From JAAYDS01 sp012729155 (GTDB lineage: Bacteria; Chloroflexota; Anaerolineae; UBA1429), in contig DAIPBO010000003.1 of NCBI GenBank assembly GCA_036774405.1, forward strand, positions 104,577-168,576: a stretch of 64,000 bases of DNA. Direction: 5' to 3'. The position numbers were made by a program, and so were the translations under genes. The notes below the pieces were generated by a model. That model saw nothing but the letters and a program-made list of their open reading frames with translations. It was not told where the DNA came from and searched no databases. Shown piece after piece: positions 33,852 through 42,527 of the stretch (the stretch's first letter is position 1; each line of letters begins with the position of its first letter).

Positions 33852-35849
33852 ATGGTCTACCAGCCGACACGACAGGTGCATCTGGATTTCCACACCTCGG
33901 AGCACATTCCCGGCGTGGGCAGCCGCTTTAGCAAGGCGCAGTTTCAGCAGGCGCTGCAGTTGGGGCGCGTCAACGCCATCAACATCTTTGCCAAGTGCCA
34001 TCACTCGTGGAGCTACTATCCCACCAAAGTGGGCATGGTGCACCCCACCCTTGAGTTCGACCTGGTGGGTGCGCAGATCGAGGCCTGTCACGAGATCGGC
34101 GTGCGTTGCCCCGTGTATGTGACCGTGGGCTGGTCGGCCACCGATGCGGCCATGCACCCTGAATGGGCGGTGCGCGACATCGAGGGGCGGCCATCCTCGC
34201 GCGACAAGGGCGCCGTCAACAACCCCGACCCCGGCGCGCCGCGCCCCTTTGGCTCGTGGATCGACCTGTGCCCGAGCGGCGAGTACCTCGACCTGATCCT
34301 GGCGCAGAGCCGCGAGCTGTGCGAGTGGTACCCGCTGGATGGCCTGTGGTACGACATCACCAGCGGACCGGTGTGTTACTGCGACAACTGCCGGCGTGGC
34401 ATGGCGGCCGAGGGCTATGACGTCAACGACCCGGCGCAGGCGCTGGCCTACAATCGGCTCAAGTGGACGCGCTTCATGGAGGCCTGTAACGCCCAGTTGC
34501 ACAGCTACCATCCCGAGGGGACCGTGTTCTACAACGGCACCACGGTGATGTATCTCGACGGCGTGCACACGGCGCCGGGCAGCCACATTCCGCACCTCAA
34601 CACCCACTATGAGCTCGAGGACCTGCCCACCACCTGGGGTGGCTATGACAAGCTCTCGATGCGGGCCAAGTTCTTTGCGCGGCGCGAGCGCCCGATGATT
34701 GCCATGAGCGGCAAGTTCCACACCTCATGGGGCGAGTTTGGTGGGTTCAAGCACCCCGATGCCATCCGCTACGAAACGGCGACCATGGTGGCTCATGGAT
34801 GCATCCCCTGCTTTGGCGATCAGCTGCACCCCGCAGGTGAGATGGACCTCGAGACCTACCGCTCCATCGGCGAGGCCTATGCCTATCTTGAACAGATCGA
34901 GGACATGATCGACGCCGAGTGCTATGCCACATTGGGCGTGTGGCGCACGGGCGTCGAGGCGCACGACCAGGGCGTGGTCAACATGCTGCTCGAGGCTCAC
35001 TATGACTATGACCTGGTGCGGCCCGACGAGCCGTTGAGCCGGTACGAGGCGATCATCCTGACGGGCGGGCGCTGCCTGACGGACGCTGATGCGGCGCGGC
35101 TGGCGGCCTATGTGTCACAGGGCGGCAAGGTGCTGGTGCTGGGCGAGAGCGCCCTGTTGGCCGACCGCGATGCGCTGGCGGTGAATATCGGCGCTGACTA
35201 TGTTGGGTCAGCGCGCTATGCGCAGGACTATACCGTGGCGGGCGAACTGTTGCGCGCCGGTATCGTCGGCAGCCCCTTTCTCAACGATCTCGCCGCCGTA
35301 CGCATGGCGCCGCGAGCCGACGCCGAGGTGCTGGCGGCCATCCACGAGCCCTACTTTGACCGCACCTATGGGCGTTATTGCTCGCACCGCAACACGCCCA
35401 ACCGGCTCGAACTGGCCGAACACCCGGCGGCGTTGCGCCAGGGGAGCGTTGTCTATCTGGCGCATCCGCTGGGGATGATCTACCACCGCGGCGGGGCGCG
35501 CGTGCACCGTGACCTGTTCATCAATGCACTGCGGCTGCTGCATACGCGCCCGGCTGTCGCCGCGAACCTGCCCAGCGCGGGCCGCGTCACGCTGATGCAC
35601 CAGCCCGCGCAGCGCCGCTACATCGCCCACCTGATGTACGCTCCGCCGCTGCAGCGCGGCAACTGTCTGGTGATCGAGGACCTGCCGCCGCTGCATGACG
35701 TCGAACTGACAGTGTGCGTGCCGCAGACCATTGCCGCCGCCACGCTGGCGCCGCAGGGAGCTACACTGGCGCTGGCCGCAGATGGCGATGCGCTGCATCT
35801 CACCGTGCCGCAGGTGGTGGGCCACCAGGCGGTGGTGCTTGCCTACTGA
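33852..35849 (+). CDS. GHL6/GH42M-type glycoside hydrolase-like protein
   Basis: A 665-aa protein with an N-terminal TIM barrel and a Rossmann-like domain in the middle. The barrel resembles the hypothetical glycosyl hydrolase 6 family: VNAINIFAKCHHSWSYYPT, GVRCPVYVTVGWS, and LDGLWYDITSGPVCYCDNC, where the Asp is a candidate nucleophile as in alpha-L-fucosidases. From about residue 400, YEAIILTGGRCLTDADAARLAAYV followed by GGKVLVLGE matches the beta-galactosidase trimerisation (GH42M) domain. No signal peptide, so it is probably intracellular. AGGAG before ATG 33852 fixes the start. It overlaps or abuts the first kinase gene, so they act together. Exact sugar unknown. Confidence 0.8.
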   Translation: MVYQPTRQVHLDFHTSEHIPGVGSRFSKAQFQQALQLGRVNAINIFAKCHHSWSYYPTKVGMVHPTLEFDLVGAQIEACHEIGVRCPVYVTVGWSATDAAMHPEWAVRDIEGRPSSRDKGAVNNPDPGAPRPFGSWIDLCPSGEYLDLILAQSRELCEWYPLDGLWYDITSGPVCYCDNCRRGMAAEGYDVNDPAQALAYNRLKWTRFMEACNAQLHSYHPEGTVFYNGTTVMYLDGVHTAPGSHIPHLNTHYELEDLPTTWGGYDKLSMRAKFFARRERPMIAMSGKFHTSWGEFGGFKHPDAIRYETATMVAHGCIPCFGDQLHPAGEMDLETYRSIGEAYAYLEQIEDMIDAECYATLGVWRTGVEAHDQGVVNMLLEAHYDYDLVRPDEPLSRYEAIILTGGRCLTDADAARLAAYVSQGGKVLVLGESALLADRDALAVNIGADYVGSARYAQDYTVAGELLRAGIVGSPFLNDLAAVRMAPRADAEVLAAIHEPYFDRTYGRYCSHRNTPNRLELAEHPAALRQGSVVYLAHPLGMIYHRGGARVHRDLFINALRLLHTRPAVAANLPSAGRVTLMHQPAQRRYIAHLMYAPPLQRGNCLVIEDLPPLHDVELTVCVPQTIAAATLAPQGATLALAADGDALHLTVPQVVGHQAVVLAY

Positions 35850-36684
35850 AGCAGGAGAACTGCTGTTCGAGCCGCGCGAGGTCGTCCTGAGCGACCTCGC
35901 GCTGGTGGGCCGCGGGCGCACGGCCGATGTATACGCCTGGGGCGCTGGCCAGGTGATCAAGCTGTTTCACGTGGGCTTTCCACAGGAGCCGGTGCAGCGC
36001 GAGGCGCGGGCCACGCGCCTGGCCCATCAGGCGGGGCTGGCGGCGCCGGCGGTGGGTGAGCTCGTGTCCATCAACGGGCGGCTGGGCATCGCCTATGAGC
36101 GCATCGCGGGGCCTTCGCTGCTGGCTCACGTGAGAAAGCGCCTCTGGCGTGTGGCGGCCTGTGGGCGGCTGATGGGCGAACTGCACGCCGCCATGCATGG
36201 TGTGGCCTGCGAAGGGTTGATGTCGCTGCACCACTATGTGCGCTGGAACGTTGAGCATGCGCCGGGCATCGCAGAGGACCTGCGCGCCGATCTGCTGGGG
36301 CGCTTGACGGCCATGCCAGAGGGTACGGCGCTGTGCCACGGCGACCTGCACCCCGACAACATCATGCTAACGGCGCGCGGGCCGGTGATCGTCGACTGGA
36401 TGACGGCGGTGTGCGGCAACCCGCTGGCCGATGTGGCGCGCACGACGCTGCTGGTGCGGTCGGGGGCGCCACCCGACGAGCTGGGGCAGCTGAGCGCCTG
36501 GCTGATCGAGCGTGGGCGTGGCATCATGCACCGTGCCTATCTGCGCGCCTATGGTGACAGACGCGAGCTCGACCAGGCGCAGGTGGCAGCCTGGCTGCCG
36601 ATCATGGCGGCGGCGCGGCTCACCGAGGGCATCCCCGAGGGCGAAAAGGCCTGGCTGCGGCGTGTGGCCGCTGGTGAGGCGTGA
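35839..36684 (+). CDS. Aminoglycoside-phosphotransferase-fold kinase 1
   Basis: A protein of about 281 aa with the APH/choline-kinase fold. ATP-binding elements: LVGRGRTADVYAWG near the N-terminus, QVIKLF with the conserved Lys, the Brenner motif CHGDLHPDNIM (catalytic Asp and Asn) and VIVDWM (Mg-binding DxW). Its start is uncertain: TTG 35839 overlaps the hydrolase stop by 11 nt, while GCAGGAG at 35851-35857 is followed by CTG codons. Either way it is translationally linked to the hydrolase. The substrate could be a sugar, choline-like compound or other small hydroxyl acceptor; antibiotic resistance is not implied. Confidence 0.82.
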   Translation: MPTEAGELLFEPREVVLSDLALVGRGRTADVYAWGAGQVIKLFHVGFPQEPVQREARATRLAHQAGLAAPAVGELVSINGRLGIAYERIAGPSLLAHVRKRLWRVAACGRLMGELHAAMHGVACEGLMSLHHYVRWNVEHAPGIAEDLRADLLGRLTAMPEGTALCHGDLHPDNIMLTARGPVIVDWMTAVCGNPLADVARTTLLVRSGAPPDELGQLSAWLIERGRGIMHRAYLRAYGDRRELDQAQVAAWLPIMAAARLTEGIPEGEKAWLRRVAAGEA

Positions 36685-36718
36685 GAAGGAAACGGCAACA
36701 AGAGCACCACCCTTGACG

Positions 36719-37648
36719 ATGGCCAAGGCTGATATTCAGGCGCTGCTCGCGGCGCAACTCGGTGGCGAGGTGACCAACCTGGCGCCGCTGGCCGAGGGCG
36801 TGTGGTCGCGTGCGTACGCGTTCAGCCACGGCGGCCGCGACTATGTGGTCCGGCTGGGCGCCTATGTCGAGGACTATCTCAAAGACCGCTTCGTTGCCCA
36901 GTTCAGCTCCGAGGCGCTGCCCATTCCGCAGGTGATGGCCCTGGGCGAGGCGCGGCACGGCTATTTCGCCATCTCGGAGCGGCACGAGGGCGAGCATATC
37001 GACGGGGTGAGTGGCGCGCAGATGCAGGCGTTGCTGCCGGCGCTGTTTGCCGCGCTCGATGCTGCCCGCGAGGTCGATCTCTCGGCCACAAGGGGCTTTG
37101 GTGGCTGGGGGGCAGACGGATGCGGCGCGTGCACCAGCTGGCGCGACGTACTGCTGGCCGTCAACACCGACAACCCTGCTACGCGCACGCACGGCTGGCG
37201 CGCCAAACTGGCGGCATCGCCCGAGGCCCTGGCCGCCCACGACGAGACCTATGCCCACCTGATCGAGCTGGCAGAGGGCCTGCCCGAGGAGCGGCATCTG
37301 ATCCACAGCGACCTGCTGCACTATAACGTGCTGGTGCAGCAAGAGCGCATCACAGCCGTGCTCGACTGGGGCTGCAGCCTCTATGGCGATCACCTGTACG
37401 ACCTGGCCTGGCTGACCTACTGGCAGCCATGGTACCCTGCCTGGCGCGAGATCGACTTTGTGAAGGCTGCTCTGCAGCACTGGGATGCCATCGGGCTGGA
37501 CGTGCCCGACTGGCGGCGGCGCCTGACCTGTTGCCAGGTGCACATCGGCCTGGGCGAGCAGGCCTATCAAGCATCGGTCGACCTGTGGGACACGCTCAAA
37601 GAGACCGTGCCCTACACGCTGGCCATTGCCCGCCGCGGCGAGGCCTAG
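36719..37648 (+). CDS. Aminoglycoside-phosphotransferase-fold kinase 2
   Basis: A 309-aa kinase-fold protein, distinct in sequence from the kinase just upstream. It has LAEGVWSRAYAFSHGGRDYVVRLG (glycine loop and Lys substitute), Brenner motif LIHSDLLHYNVLV, and VLDWGCSLYGD for metal binding. This pattern is common among APH proteins of unknown substrate and hygromycin-kinase-like proteins. ATG 36719 lies 34 nt after the previous stop, with no strong ribosome site. The stop TAG overlaps the convergent ADP-ribosylglycohydrolase stop by 4 nt, so there is no room for a terminator between them. Confidence 0.84.
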   Translation: MAKADIQALLAAQLGGEVTNLAPLAEGVWSRAYAFSHGGRDYVVRLGAYVEDYLKDRFVAQFSSEALPIPQVMALGEARHGYFAISERHEGEHIDGVSGAQMQALLPALFAALDAAREVDLSATRGFGGWGADGCGACTSWRDVLLAVNTDNPATRTHGWRAKLAASPEALAAHDETYAHLIELAEGLPEERHLIHSDLLHYNVLVQQERITAVLDWGCSLYGDHLYDLAWLTYWQPWYPAWREIDFVKAALQHWDAIGLDVPDWRRRLTCCQVHIGLGEQAYQASVDLWDTLKETVPYTLAIARRGEA

Positions 37649-38571
37649 GCGCGCGGGGCCACCAGATCGTCGGCCAGCTGGATGATGCGTTGCCGCAGGG
37701 CGAGCTTGTTGCGCCATTCGAGCGGGATGCCCGCCTCGCCGTACAGGGCGCCGGCCAGTTGGCCGTAGACCGCGCCGGTGGTGTCGGCGTCGTCGCCCAG
37801 GTTGACGGCCAGCAACGCGCCAGTGCGAAAGTCCTCGCTGTGATAGAGCGCCCATAGCGCCGCTTCGAGACACTTGACCACATAGCCCGAGCCCTCGATC
37901 TCTGGCGGCGCCTTGGCCTTGAAGGAGCCCGCTGCCACGGCGGCGATCTCGGGAGCGAGGGGCTCGCGCTCCCAGAGGCCTGTCACGGGTGCGTAGGCTG
38001 GGCCGAGCAGCGTCTCACGGTCGGCATCGTGCAGTGCGCCCCAGATGAGCGCGGCATAGTAGCGGCAGGCATCGACGGCCGCCTGGGCGCCGTGAGTCGT
38101 GCGCGAGCTCAGCGCAGCATGGGCGATGGCCTCTGTGGCGTCTGCGTGAAAGAACAGCGGCACGGGCGCAAGCCGCATCAGCGAGCCGTTGCCGGCTGTG
38201 AAGGGGTCGGTTGAGCCGGCGTGGGGCTCACCGGTGGCCTGAAAGCGGCGCAGGGCGGTGGCCACGGTGTTGCCGATGTCAAAGCAGCGGCCGTTGCTCG
38301 ACATGTAGCCCTCGCGCCACCAGTCGACATAGCGTTGCATCTGGTCGGCGGCGTCAAAGCGCCCCAACTCGACGAGGCTGCAGGCCAGACAGAGGGCCAT
38401 GCTGGTGTCGTCTGTCCACTCGCCCGGCCAGAGGCCAAAGGGCCCGCCGCCCACCATGTCGGTGAGTTGGTGTGGCCCTGGCTGGAACTCGAGCGTCGTC
38501 CCCAGCGCGTCGCCGGCCGCCAGGCCGAGCAATGCGCCACGCGAACGAGAGCGGAGATCGAGGGCAGGCAT
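37645..38571 (-). CDS. ADP-ribosylglycohydrolase family protein
   Basis: A 308-aa all-helical DraG/ARH3-type hydrolase that removes ADP-ribose from proteins or nucleic acids. Both metal-site motifs are intact: GDALGTTLEF then WTDDTSMALCLA at the front, and VNLGDDADTTGAVYGQLAGALYG near the C-terminus; GNGSLMRLAPVP lies between. AAGGAGG before ATG 38571 sets the start. No NAD-dependent ADP-ribosyltransferase gene is seen in the window, so the modification it reverses is unknown. Its promoter (38752-38781) makes a leader of about 170 nt in which the ribosome site can be paired. Confidence 0.92.
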   Translation of the reverse strand: MPALDLRSRSRGALLGLAAGDALGTTLEFQPGPHQLTDMVGGGPFGLWPGEWTDDTSMALCLACSLVELGRFDAADQMQRYVDWWREGYMSSNGRCFDIGNTVATALRRFQATGEPHAGSTDPFTAGNGSLMRLAPVPLFFHADATEAIAHAALSSRTTHGAQAAVDACRYYAALIWGALHDADRETLLGPAYAPVTGLWEREPLAPEIAAVAAGSFKAKAPPEIEGSGYVVKCLEAALWALYHSEDFRTGALLAVNLGDDADTTGAVYGQLAGALYGEAGIPLEWRNKLALRQRIIQLADDLVAPRA

Positions 38572-38575
38572 GGTG

Positions 38576-38600
38576 ACCTCCTTGTACAGGCCAGGGAGGT
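38576..38600 (-). promoter_or_regulatory. Ribosome-site-sequestering hairpin in ADP-ribosylglycohydrolase leader
   Basis: On the mRNA, ACCTCC (38595-38600) is fully complementary to GGAGGT (38576-38581), the Shine-Dalgarno sequence of the gene, with a 13-nt loop. A GCCAGG/CCTGGC hairpin lies further upstream in the same leader. This could mask translation initiation until it is opened. Confidence 0.4.
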
Positions 38601-38751
38601 ACGCCGTAGCAGGCATCGGCCAGGCAGGGGCCTGGCGCCATAGAGGCGCACAGCAGGCGCGGGCGTGGCATGCCCAACGCAGGCCCCGAACCCAGGCAAA
38701 GCCAAGCGGTGAGGTTACGAGCGTCTCCCCAAGAATAGACGGCTCGCTGAT

Positions 38752-38781
38752 ACTATAGGCGGCTTTACGCTGCGGCGTCAA
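38752..38781 (-). promoter_or_regulatory. Promoter of the ADP-ribosylglycohydrolase gene
   Basis: On the minus strand TTGACG (38776-38781), 18-nt spacer, TATAGT (38752-38757). It gives a leader of about 170 nt. Confidence 0.7.
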
Positions 38782-38802
38782 GAGGCAAGCGCGAGCGTCG
38801 CG

Positions 38803-39897
38803 TCAGGGCCGCCAGATGGTGGCGCCGATGAACCGCTCGCCGTCGCCGTCGGGCCGGTCGTTAAAGTAGTAGGCGGTTACCAGCGATCCGTCGGCGCGAC
38901 AGACGGTGCGGGGATAGCCCAGGTCGCGGCTGCCGCCGCCGGCGCGCAAGGTGCGCTCGCCCGACCAGGTGGCACCCTCGTCGGTGCTGAGGCGCGCGGC
39001 GATGGTGTAGGGCGCGTCGCGGTTGCCATAGGTCAGAGCCAGGCGGCCGTCAGCCAACAGGGTGAGGGTGGGCGGGTTGCCCGCGTGGCCTGGCTGGCCA
39101 AAGGCCACCGGCCGCCCGATGTGACGCCAGGTATGCGCGACATCGTCAGAGCGCCAGAGGTCGATCCAGGCGGTGTTGTCGGCGCCACGGCAGCGGATGG
39201 CCGTGAGGATGGCGCCAGAGGGCAGGCGCACGCTGGCCGGCATGATGGCAAAGGCGCCAGTTGGCGGCTCAGGCCCGATAAAGGCGCGCAGCGTGAACGT
39301 GCGCAGGCCGTCAGCGCTGTAGGCACAGAGCACACGGCCCTCGTGGCCATCGGTTTTGTTGGCCGTGAGCAGCACCAGCGCCTCGCTCTCGTTGAGGGCC
39401 AGCACGTCGGTGCGCGCAGCGATGCCCGTCTGTCCGAACATGGGCAGCGCATAGGGCCCCTGCCAGCAGTGGCAGCGGTCGATAGAGACGTAGAAAAAGG
39501 ACTGCACGCCTGCAGCGAGCCCGGTGCGGGCGCACAGGACGGCCAGATCGGGGTGCTGCAGGTCCCAGCAACGGGGTGAGGGCAGGGGCGCATCGCCGGC
39601 GGCAATGGCTGCTGCCACGCCCAGCTCGGGGAGCATGTGCTCGTCGGCCGAGAGCGCACGCCCGCGGGGCGTGCGCCCGGCGAAAGGCTCCACGCGCCAG
39701 GTCTCGCCGCCGTCGAGGCTGCGGGCCTGCAGCGTCTCAAAGGGGCGCGATACGTCTCGCGCGTGAAAGCGCCCCTGACTATCGTGGTAACCGGCAACAA
39801 AGCACAGCACCAGCTCGTCGCCCCAGGCCCACATGCCATAGTTGGCTGGCCAGCCGGCAAAGCGGCCTGGCTGGCGATAGACGGTCACCTGCTGCAT
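38803..39897 (-). CDS. BNR/Asp-box repeat protein, sialidase-like
   Basis: A 364-aa beta-propeller protein with Asp-box repeats of the S-x-D-x-G-x-T-W type: SLDGGETWRVE near residue 65 and STDEGATWSGE near residue 310. Degenerate copies (RSDDVAHTW, SADGLRTF) lie between. Such proteins include exo-alpha-sialidases, but the arginine triad cannot be confirmed by eye, so the name stays general. No signal peptide. ATG 39897 begins 10 nt after the stop of the ThDP enzyme gene, so the two form an operon. Confidence 0.78.
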   Translation of the reverse strand: MQQVTVYRQPGRFAGWPANYGMWAWGDELVLCFVAGYHDSQGRFHARDVSRPFETLQARSLDGGETWRVEPFAGRTPRGRALSADEHMLPELGVAAAIAAGDAPLPSPRCWDLQHPDLAVLCARTGLAAGVQSFFYVSIDRCHCWQGPYALPMFGQTGIAARTDVLALNESEALVLLTANKTDGHEGRVLCAYSADGLRTFTLRAFIGPEPPTGAFAIMPASVRLPSGAILTAIRCRGADNTAWIDLWRSDDVAHTWRHIGRPVAFGQPGHAGNPPTLTLLADGRLALTYGNRDAPYTIAARLSTDEGATWSGERTLRAGGGSRDLGYPRTVCRADGSLVTAYYFNDRPDGDGERFIGATIWRP

Positions 39898-39907
39898 GGG
39901 CGCGCCT

Positions 39908-41578
39908 CTAGTCAAATTCTCGAACGGCATCGAGCGAGGCGCCCATGGCAGCATCGGTCTGGCGCTCGACGATGACATCGATGACCGCCGGGCGGCCACA
40001 GGCCACGGCGCGCTCAAAGGCGGGGCGCAGGTCTTCGGGGCGCTCGACGCGCTCGCCATAGGCGCCAAAGGCCTCGGCCAGGCGCACAAAGTCTATGCCA
40101 CGGCCGTCGTAGGTCAGGTCGACGCCATACTCGTACTCGTAGGCATAGCGCTGGTTCTGGCGAATGAGCGAGAGATAGCCATTGTTGACGATGATGGTGA
40201 TGACGGGTACCTGATGCTGGCAGGCCATGGCCAGCTCTTCCATCATAAAGCCAAAGCCGCCGTCGCCCATGACGGCCACGGCGATGCGGTCGGGGCAGGC
40301 CACCTTGGCGCCGATGGCCGCCGGCAGGTCATAGCCCAGCGTGCCGGCGCCGCCCGATGCCAGGTAGGTCATCGGGCGCGAGGTGTGCTGGAACTGGCCC
40401 GACCAGATCTGTGTGAGGCCGCAGCCGGTGGTGAACATGGCGTCTGCCGGGAAGAAGGCGTTCATCTCGTGGTAGACGCGCTGCGGCTTGATGGGCACCT
40501 GGTCAAAGTCGGTGCGGCGCGCCAGAGCGGCGCGCTCTTGTGGGATGGCGGCCACGCGGCCCTGCGGCTGACGGGGCGGCGTGCGGCGACGGGCTTCGGC
40601 GAGCAGCGCGTCGATGGCCAGGCCAGCGTCGGCGACGATGCCCAGCTCGGTGGGCACGATGCGGCCGATGTGCTCGGGCTCGATGTTGATGTGGATAAAG
40701 CGCCGCCCCTGGGTGTAGACGCTCAGCTTGCCGGTATGGCGGTCGTTAAAGCGGCAGCCGATGCCCAGCACCAGATCAGAGCCGAGGAACATGCGGTTGC
40801 CAAAGGGGCTGCCCACCTGAATGCCGATGTGGCCCACGTGCAAAGGATGGTCGGCCGCGATGCCGCCGGTGGCCATATAGGTGGTGACCACAGGCAACGC
40901 CAGGTGCTCGGCCAGTGCGACGCAGCGTTCAGCGGCGCCGCTCAACAGCACGCCGCCGCCCATGACCATGATGGGGTGCTCGGCGGCAAGCAGCAGGTCG
41001 ATGGCGCGGGCGATCTGCGCCGCGTCTGGCGCGGGCCGGACCACGGGCAGAGGTGCGTAGGCGTCGGGGTCAAAGGGGATGTCGGCCATCTGCACGTCCA
41101 GAGGCAGGTCGAGCAGCACAGGGCCAGGGCGGCCCTCGCGGGCCGTCCAAAATGCCTTTTGCATGATGGCCGGCACCTGCTCGGGCACGGTGATGCACCA
41201 GGTAGCCTTGGCCACCGGCTTGCAGATGGTGGCAATGTCCACGGCCTGAAAGGCCTCTTTGTTGAGGTTATCGCGGGTGTTCTGTCCGGTGATGGCGATC
41301 AGCGGCATCGAGTCGACCTGCGCCGTATAGAGGCCGGTGACAAAGTTGGTGGCGCCGGGGCCCGACGTGCAGATGGCCAGAGCCATGCGCCCGCTGGCGC
41401 GAAAGTGGCCGTCGGCGGCGTGCACCGCGCCCTCTTCGTGCCGCGCGATATAGTGGCGGATCTGGGTGGACGTGCCCAGGTACTCGTATACAGGGTTGAT
41501 GGCTGCACCGGGGATGCCAAAGGCGGCATCGATGCCCTCTTTTTCCAGGATACGGACGACGACCTCGGCAACACGCAT
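39908..41578 (-). CDS. ThDP-dependent carboligase (glyoxylate carboligase/acetolactate synthase-like)
   Basis: A 556-aa thiamine-diphosphate enzyme. Three domains are seen: the PYR domain (FGIPGAAINPVYEYL, TSGPGATNFVTGLYTA), a central domain (GIGCRFNDRHTGKLSVYTQGRRFIHIN in two pieces), and the PP domain with GDGGFGFMMEEL and VNNGYLSLIRQNQR for ThDP and Mg. Much of the sequence follows E. coli glyoxylate carboligase (Gcl), for example HFDxVPxKPQRVYxEMN and IDIEPxxIGR. However the catalytic glutamate (Glu48 in ARHEEG) is present, whereas Gcl is known to have Val there. Substrate therefore open between glyoxylate and other 2-oxo acids. The promoter at 41612-41640 precedes ATG 41578. Confidence 0.85.
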   Translation of the reverse strand: MRVAEVVVRILEKEGIDAAFGIPGAAINPVYEYLGTSTQIRHYIARHEEGAVHAADGHFRASGRMALAICTSGPGATNFVTGLYTAQVDSMPLIAITGQNTRDNLNKEAFQAVDIATICKPVAKATWCITVPEQVPAIMQKAFWTAREGRPGPVLLDLPLDVQMADIPFDPDAYAPLPVVRPAPDAAQIARAIDLLLAAEHPIMVMGGGVLLSGAAERCVALAEHLALPVVTTYMATGGIAADHPLHVGHIGIQVGSPFGNRMFLGSDLVLGIGCRFNDRHTGKLSVYTQGRRFIHINIEPEHIGRIVPTELGIVADAGLAIDALLAEARRRTPPRQPQGRVAAIPQERAALARRTDFDQVPIKPQRVYHEMNAFFPADAMFTTGCGLTQIWSGQFQHTSRPMTYLASGGAGTLGYDLPAAIGAKVACPDRIAVAVMGDGGFGFMMEELAMACQHQVPVITIIVNNGYLSLIRQNQRYAYEYEYGVDLTYDGRGIDFVRLAEAFGAYGERVERPEDLRPAFERAVACGRPAVIDVIVERQTDAAMGASLDAVREFD

Positions 41579-41611
41579 GCTGATACACCTCTCCCGGTAG
41601 AATCTTGCGAG

Positions 41612-41640
41612 AGTGTGGCACGGTAGGCGTGGGGTGTCAA
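41612..41640 (-). promoter_or_regulatory. Probable promoter of the ThDP enzyme operon
   Basis: On the minus strand a perfect -35 TTGACA (41635-41640), 17-nt spacer, and a weak -10 CACACT (41612-41617). Confidence 0.5.
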
Positions 41641-41667
41641 AGTGTGGCCGACCAGCGTGAAAGGCGT

Positions 41668-41696
41668 TTGCGCACTGGCCGCATCGTGGGCATACT
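41668..41696 (+). promoter_or_regulatory. Probable promoter of the SDR gene
   Basis: TTGCGC (41668-41673), 17-nt spacer, CATACT (41691-41696), 29 nt before ATG 41726. Confidence 0.5.
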
Positions 41697-41725
41697 GCCC
41701 GCAAAATGCAGACAGGAGGCAGGTC

Positions 41726-42457
41726 ATGGGTCAACTCGACGGCAAGGTGGCGATCGTCACGGGCGGCGGCAGCGGCATCGGCAAGGGCATCGCGCTGGCG
41801 TTCGCCGGTGAGGGCTGCACGGTGGTGGTGGCGGGGCGCCGGATGGCGCGGCTGGAAGAGGCGGCCCAAGAGGCCCGCGCCCTGGGCGCTGAGGCCCTGG
41901 CGGTGCGCTGCGACGTGACCGCCGAAGCCGAGGTGCAGGCGCTGTTCGCCGAGGCCATGGCGCGCTATGGTCGGCTCGACATCCTGGTGAACAGCGCTGG
42001 GGCGTTCGACGATGGCCCGATCGAGGATCTGACGCTGGCTCAATGGGATAACGTGGTCGGCGCCTGCCTGACGGGGCCGTTCTTGTGTACGCGCGAGGCG
42101 TTCAAGATCATGAAGCCGGTGCGCAACGGGCGCATTATCAACATCGGATCGATCTCGGCCTCGCGCACCCGCGTGAATATGGCGCCCTACACAGCGGCCA
42201 AGTTCGGCGTGTGGGGGCTGACGCAGGCGGCGGCGCTCGAGGGGCGCGACCATGGCATCGCCGTGAGCTGCCTACATCCGGGCAACACGGCCGTCGAGCG
42301 ACGCGTACATTCAGACCGCGATATGGACGACGAGCCGATGATCGCCACGGCCGATATGGCGCGGGTGGCCCTGCTGATGGCCACGCTGCCGCCCGAGGCC
42401 AATATGCTCGAGGCGATTGTGCTGCCGCTGCAGCAGCTCTACATCGGACGCGGCTAG
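41726..42457 (+). CDS. Short-chain dehydrogenase/reductase (SDR)
   Basis: A 243-aa classical SDR oxidoreductase. Cofactor motif TGGGSGIGKG (residues ~13-22), an Arg pair after strand 2 (AGRRMAR) favouring NADP(H), the NSAG motif, catalytic Ser in NIGSISASR, and Tyr/Lys in YTAAKFG. After YxxxK comes CLHPGNTAVE in place of the usual PG loop. Substrate unknown. CAGGAGG precedes ATG 41726. It is divergent from the ThDP enzyme gene with about 150 bp between their starts. Confidence 0.92.
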   Translation: MGQLDGKVAIVTGGGSGIGKGIALAFAGEGCTVVVAGRRMARLEEAAQEARALGAEALAVRCDVTAEAEVQALFAEAMARYGRLDILVNSAGAFDDGPIEDLTLAQWDNVVGACLTGPFLCTREAFKIMKPVRNGRIINIGSISASRTRVNMAPYTAAKFGVWGLTQAAALEGRDHGIAVSCLHPGNTAVERRVHSDRDMDDEPMIATADMARVALLMATLPPEANMLEAIVLPLQQLYIGRG

Positions 42458-42527
42458 CGCCTGACAGGGATCCGGCCACGCGCAGGGCAGCGCAGAGCGG
42501 CCCTGACATCATCAAAGAGGAGCCCGC

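Noticed and set aside
35731..35838. Extending kinase 1 upstream into the hydrolase gene
   Set aside because: The added residues are Arg/Trp-rich, out-of-frame reading of the hydrolase 3' end.
35839..37648. Calling the two APH-fold genes antibiotic resistance genes
   Set aside because: They match only the general kinase fold, and the context is sugar metabolism with no mobile element.
39896..41626. A 576-codon open frame on the plus strand opposite the ThDP enzyme
   Set aside because: It is antisense to a gene with complete ThDP motifs, and the translation shows no recognisable domain.
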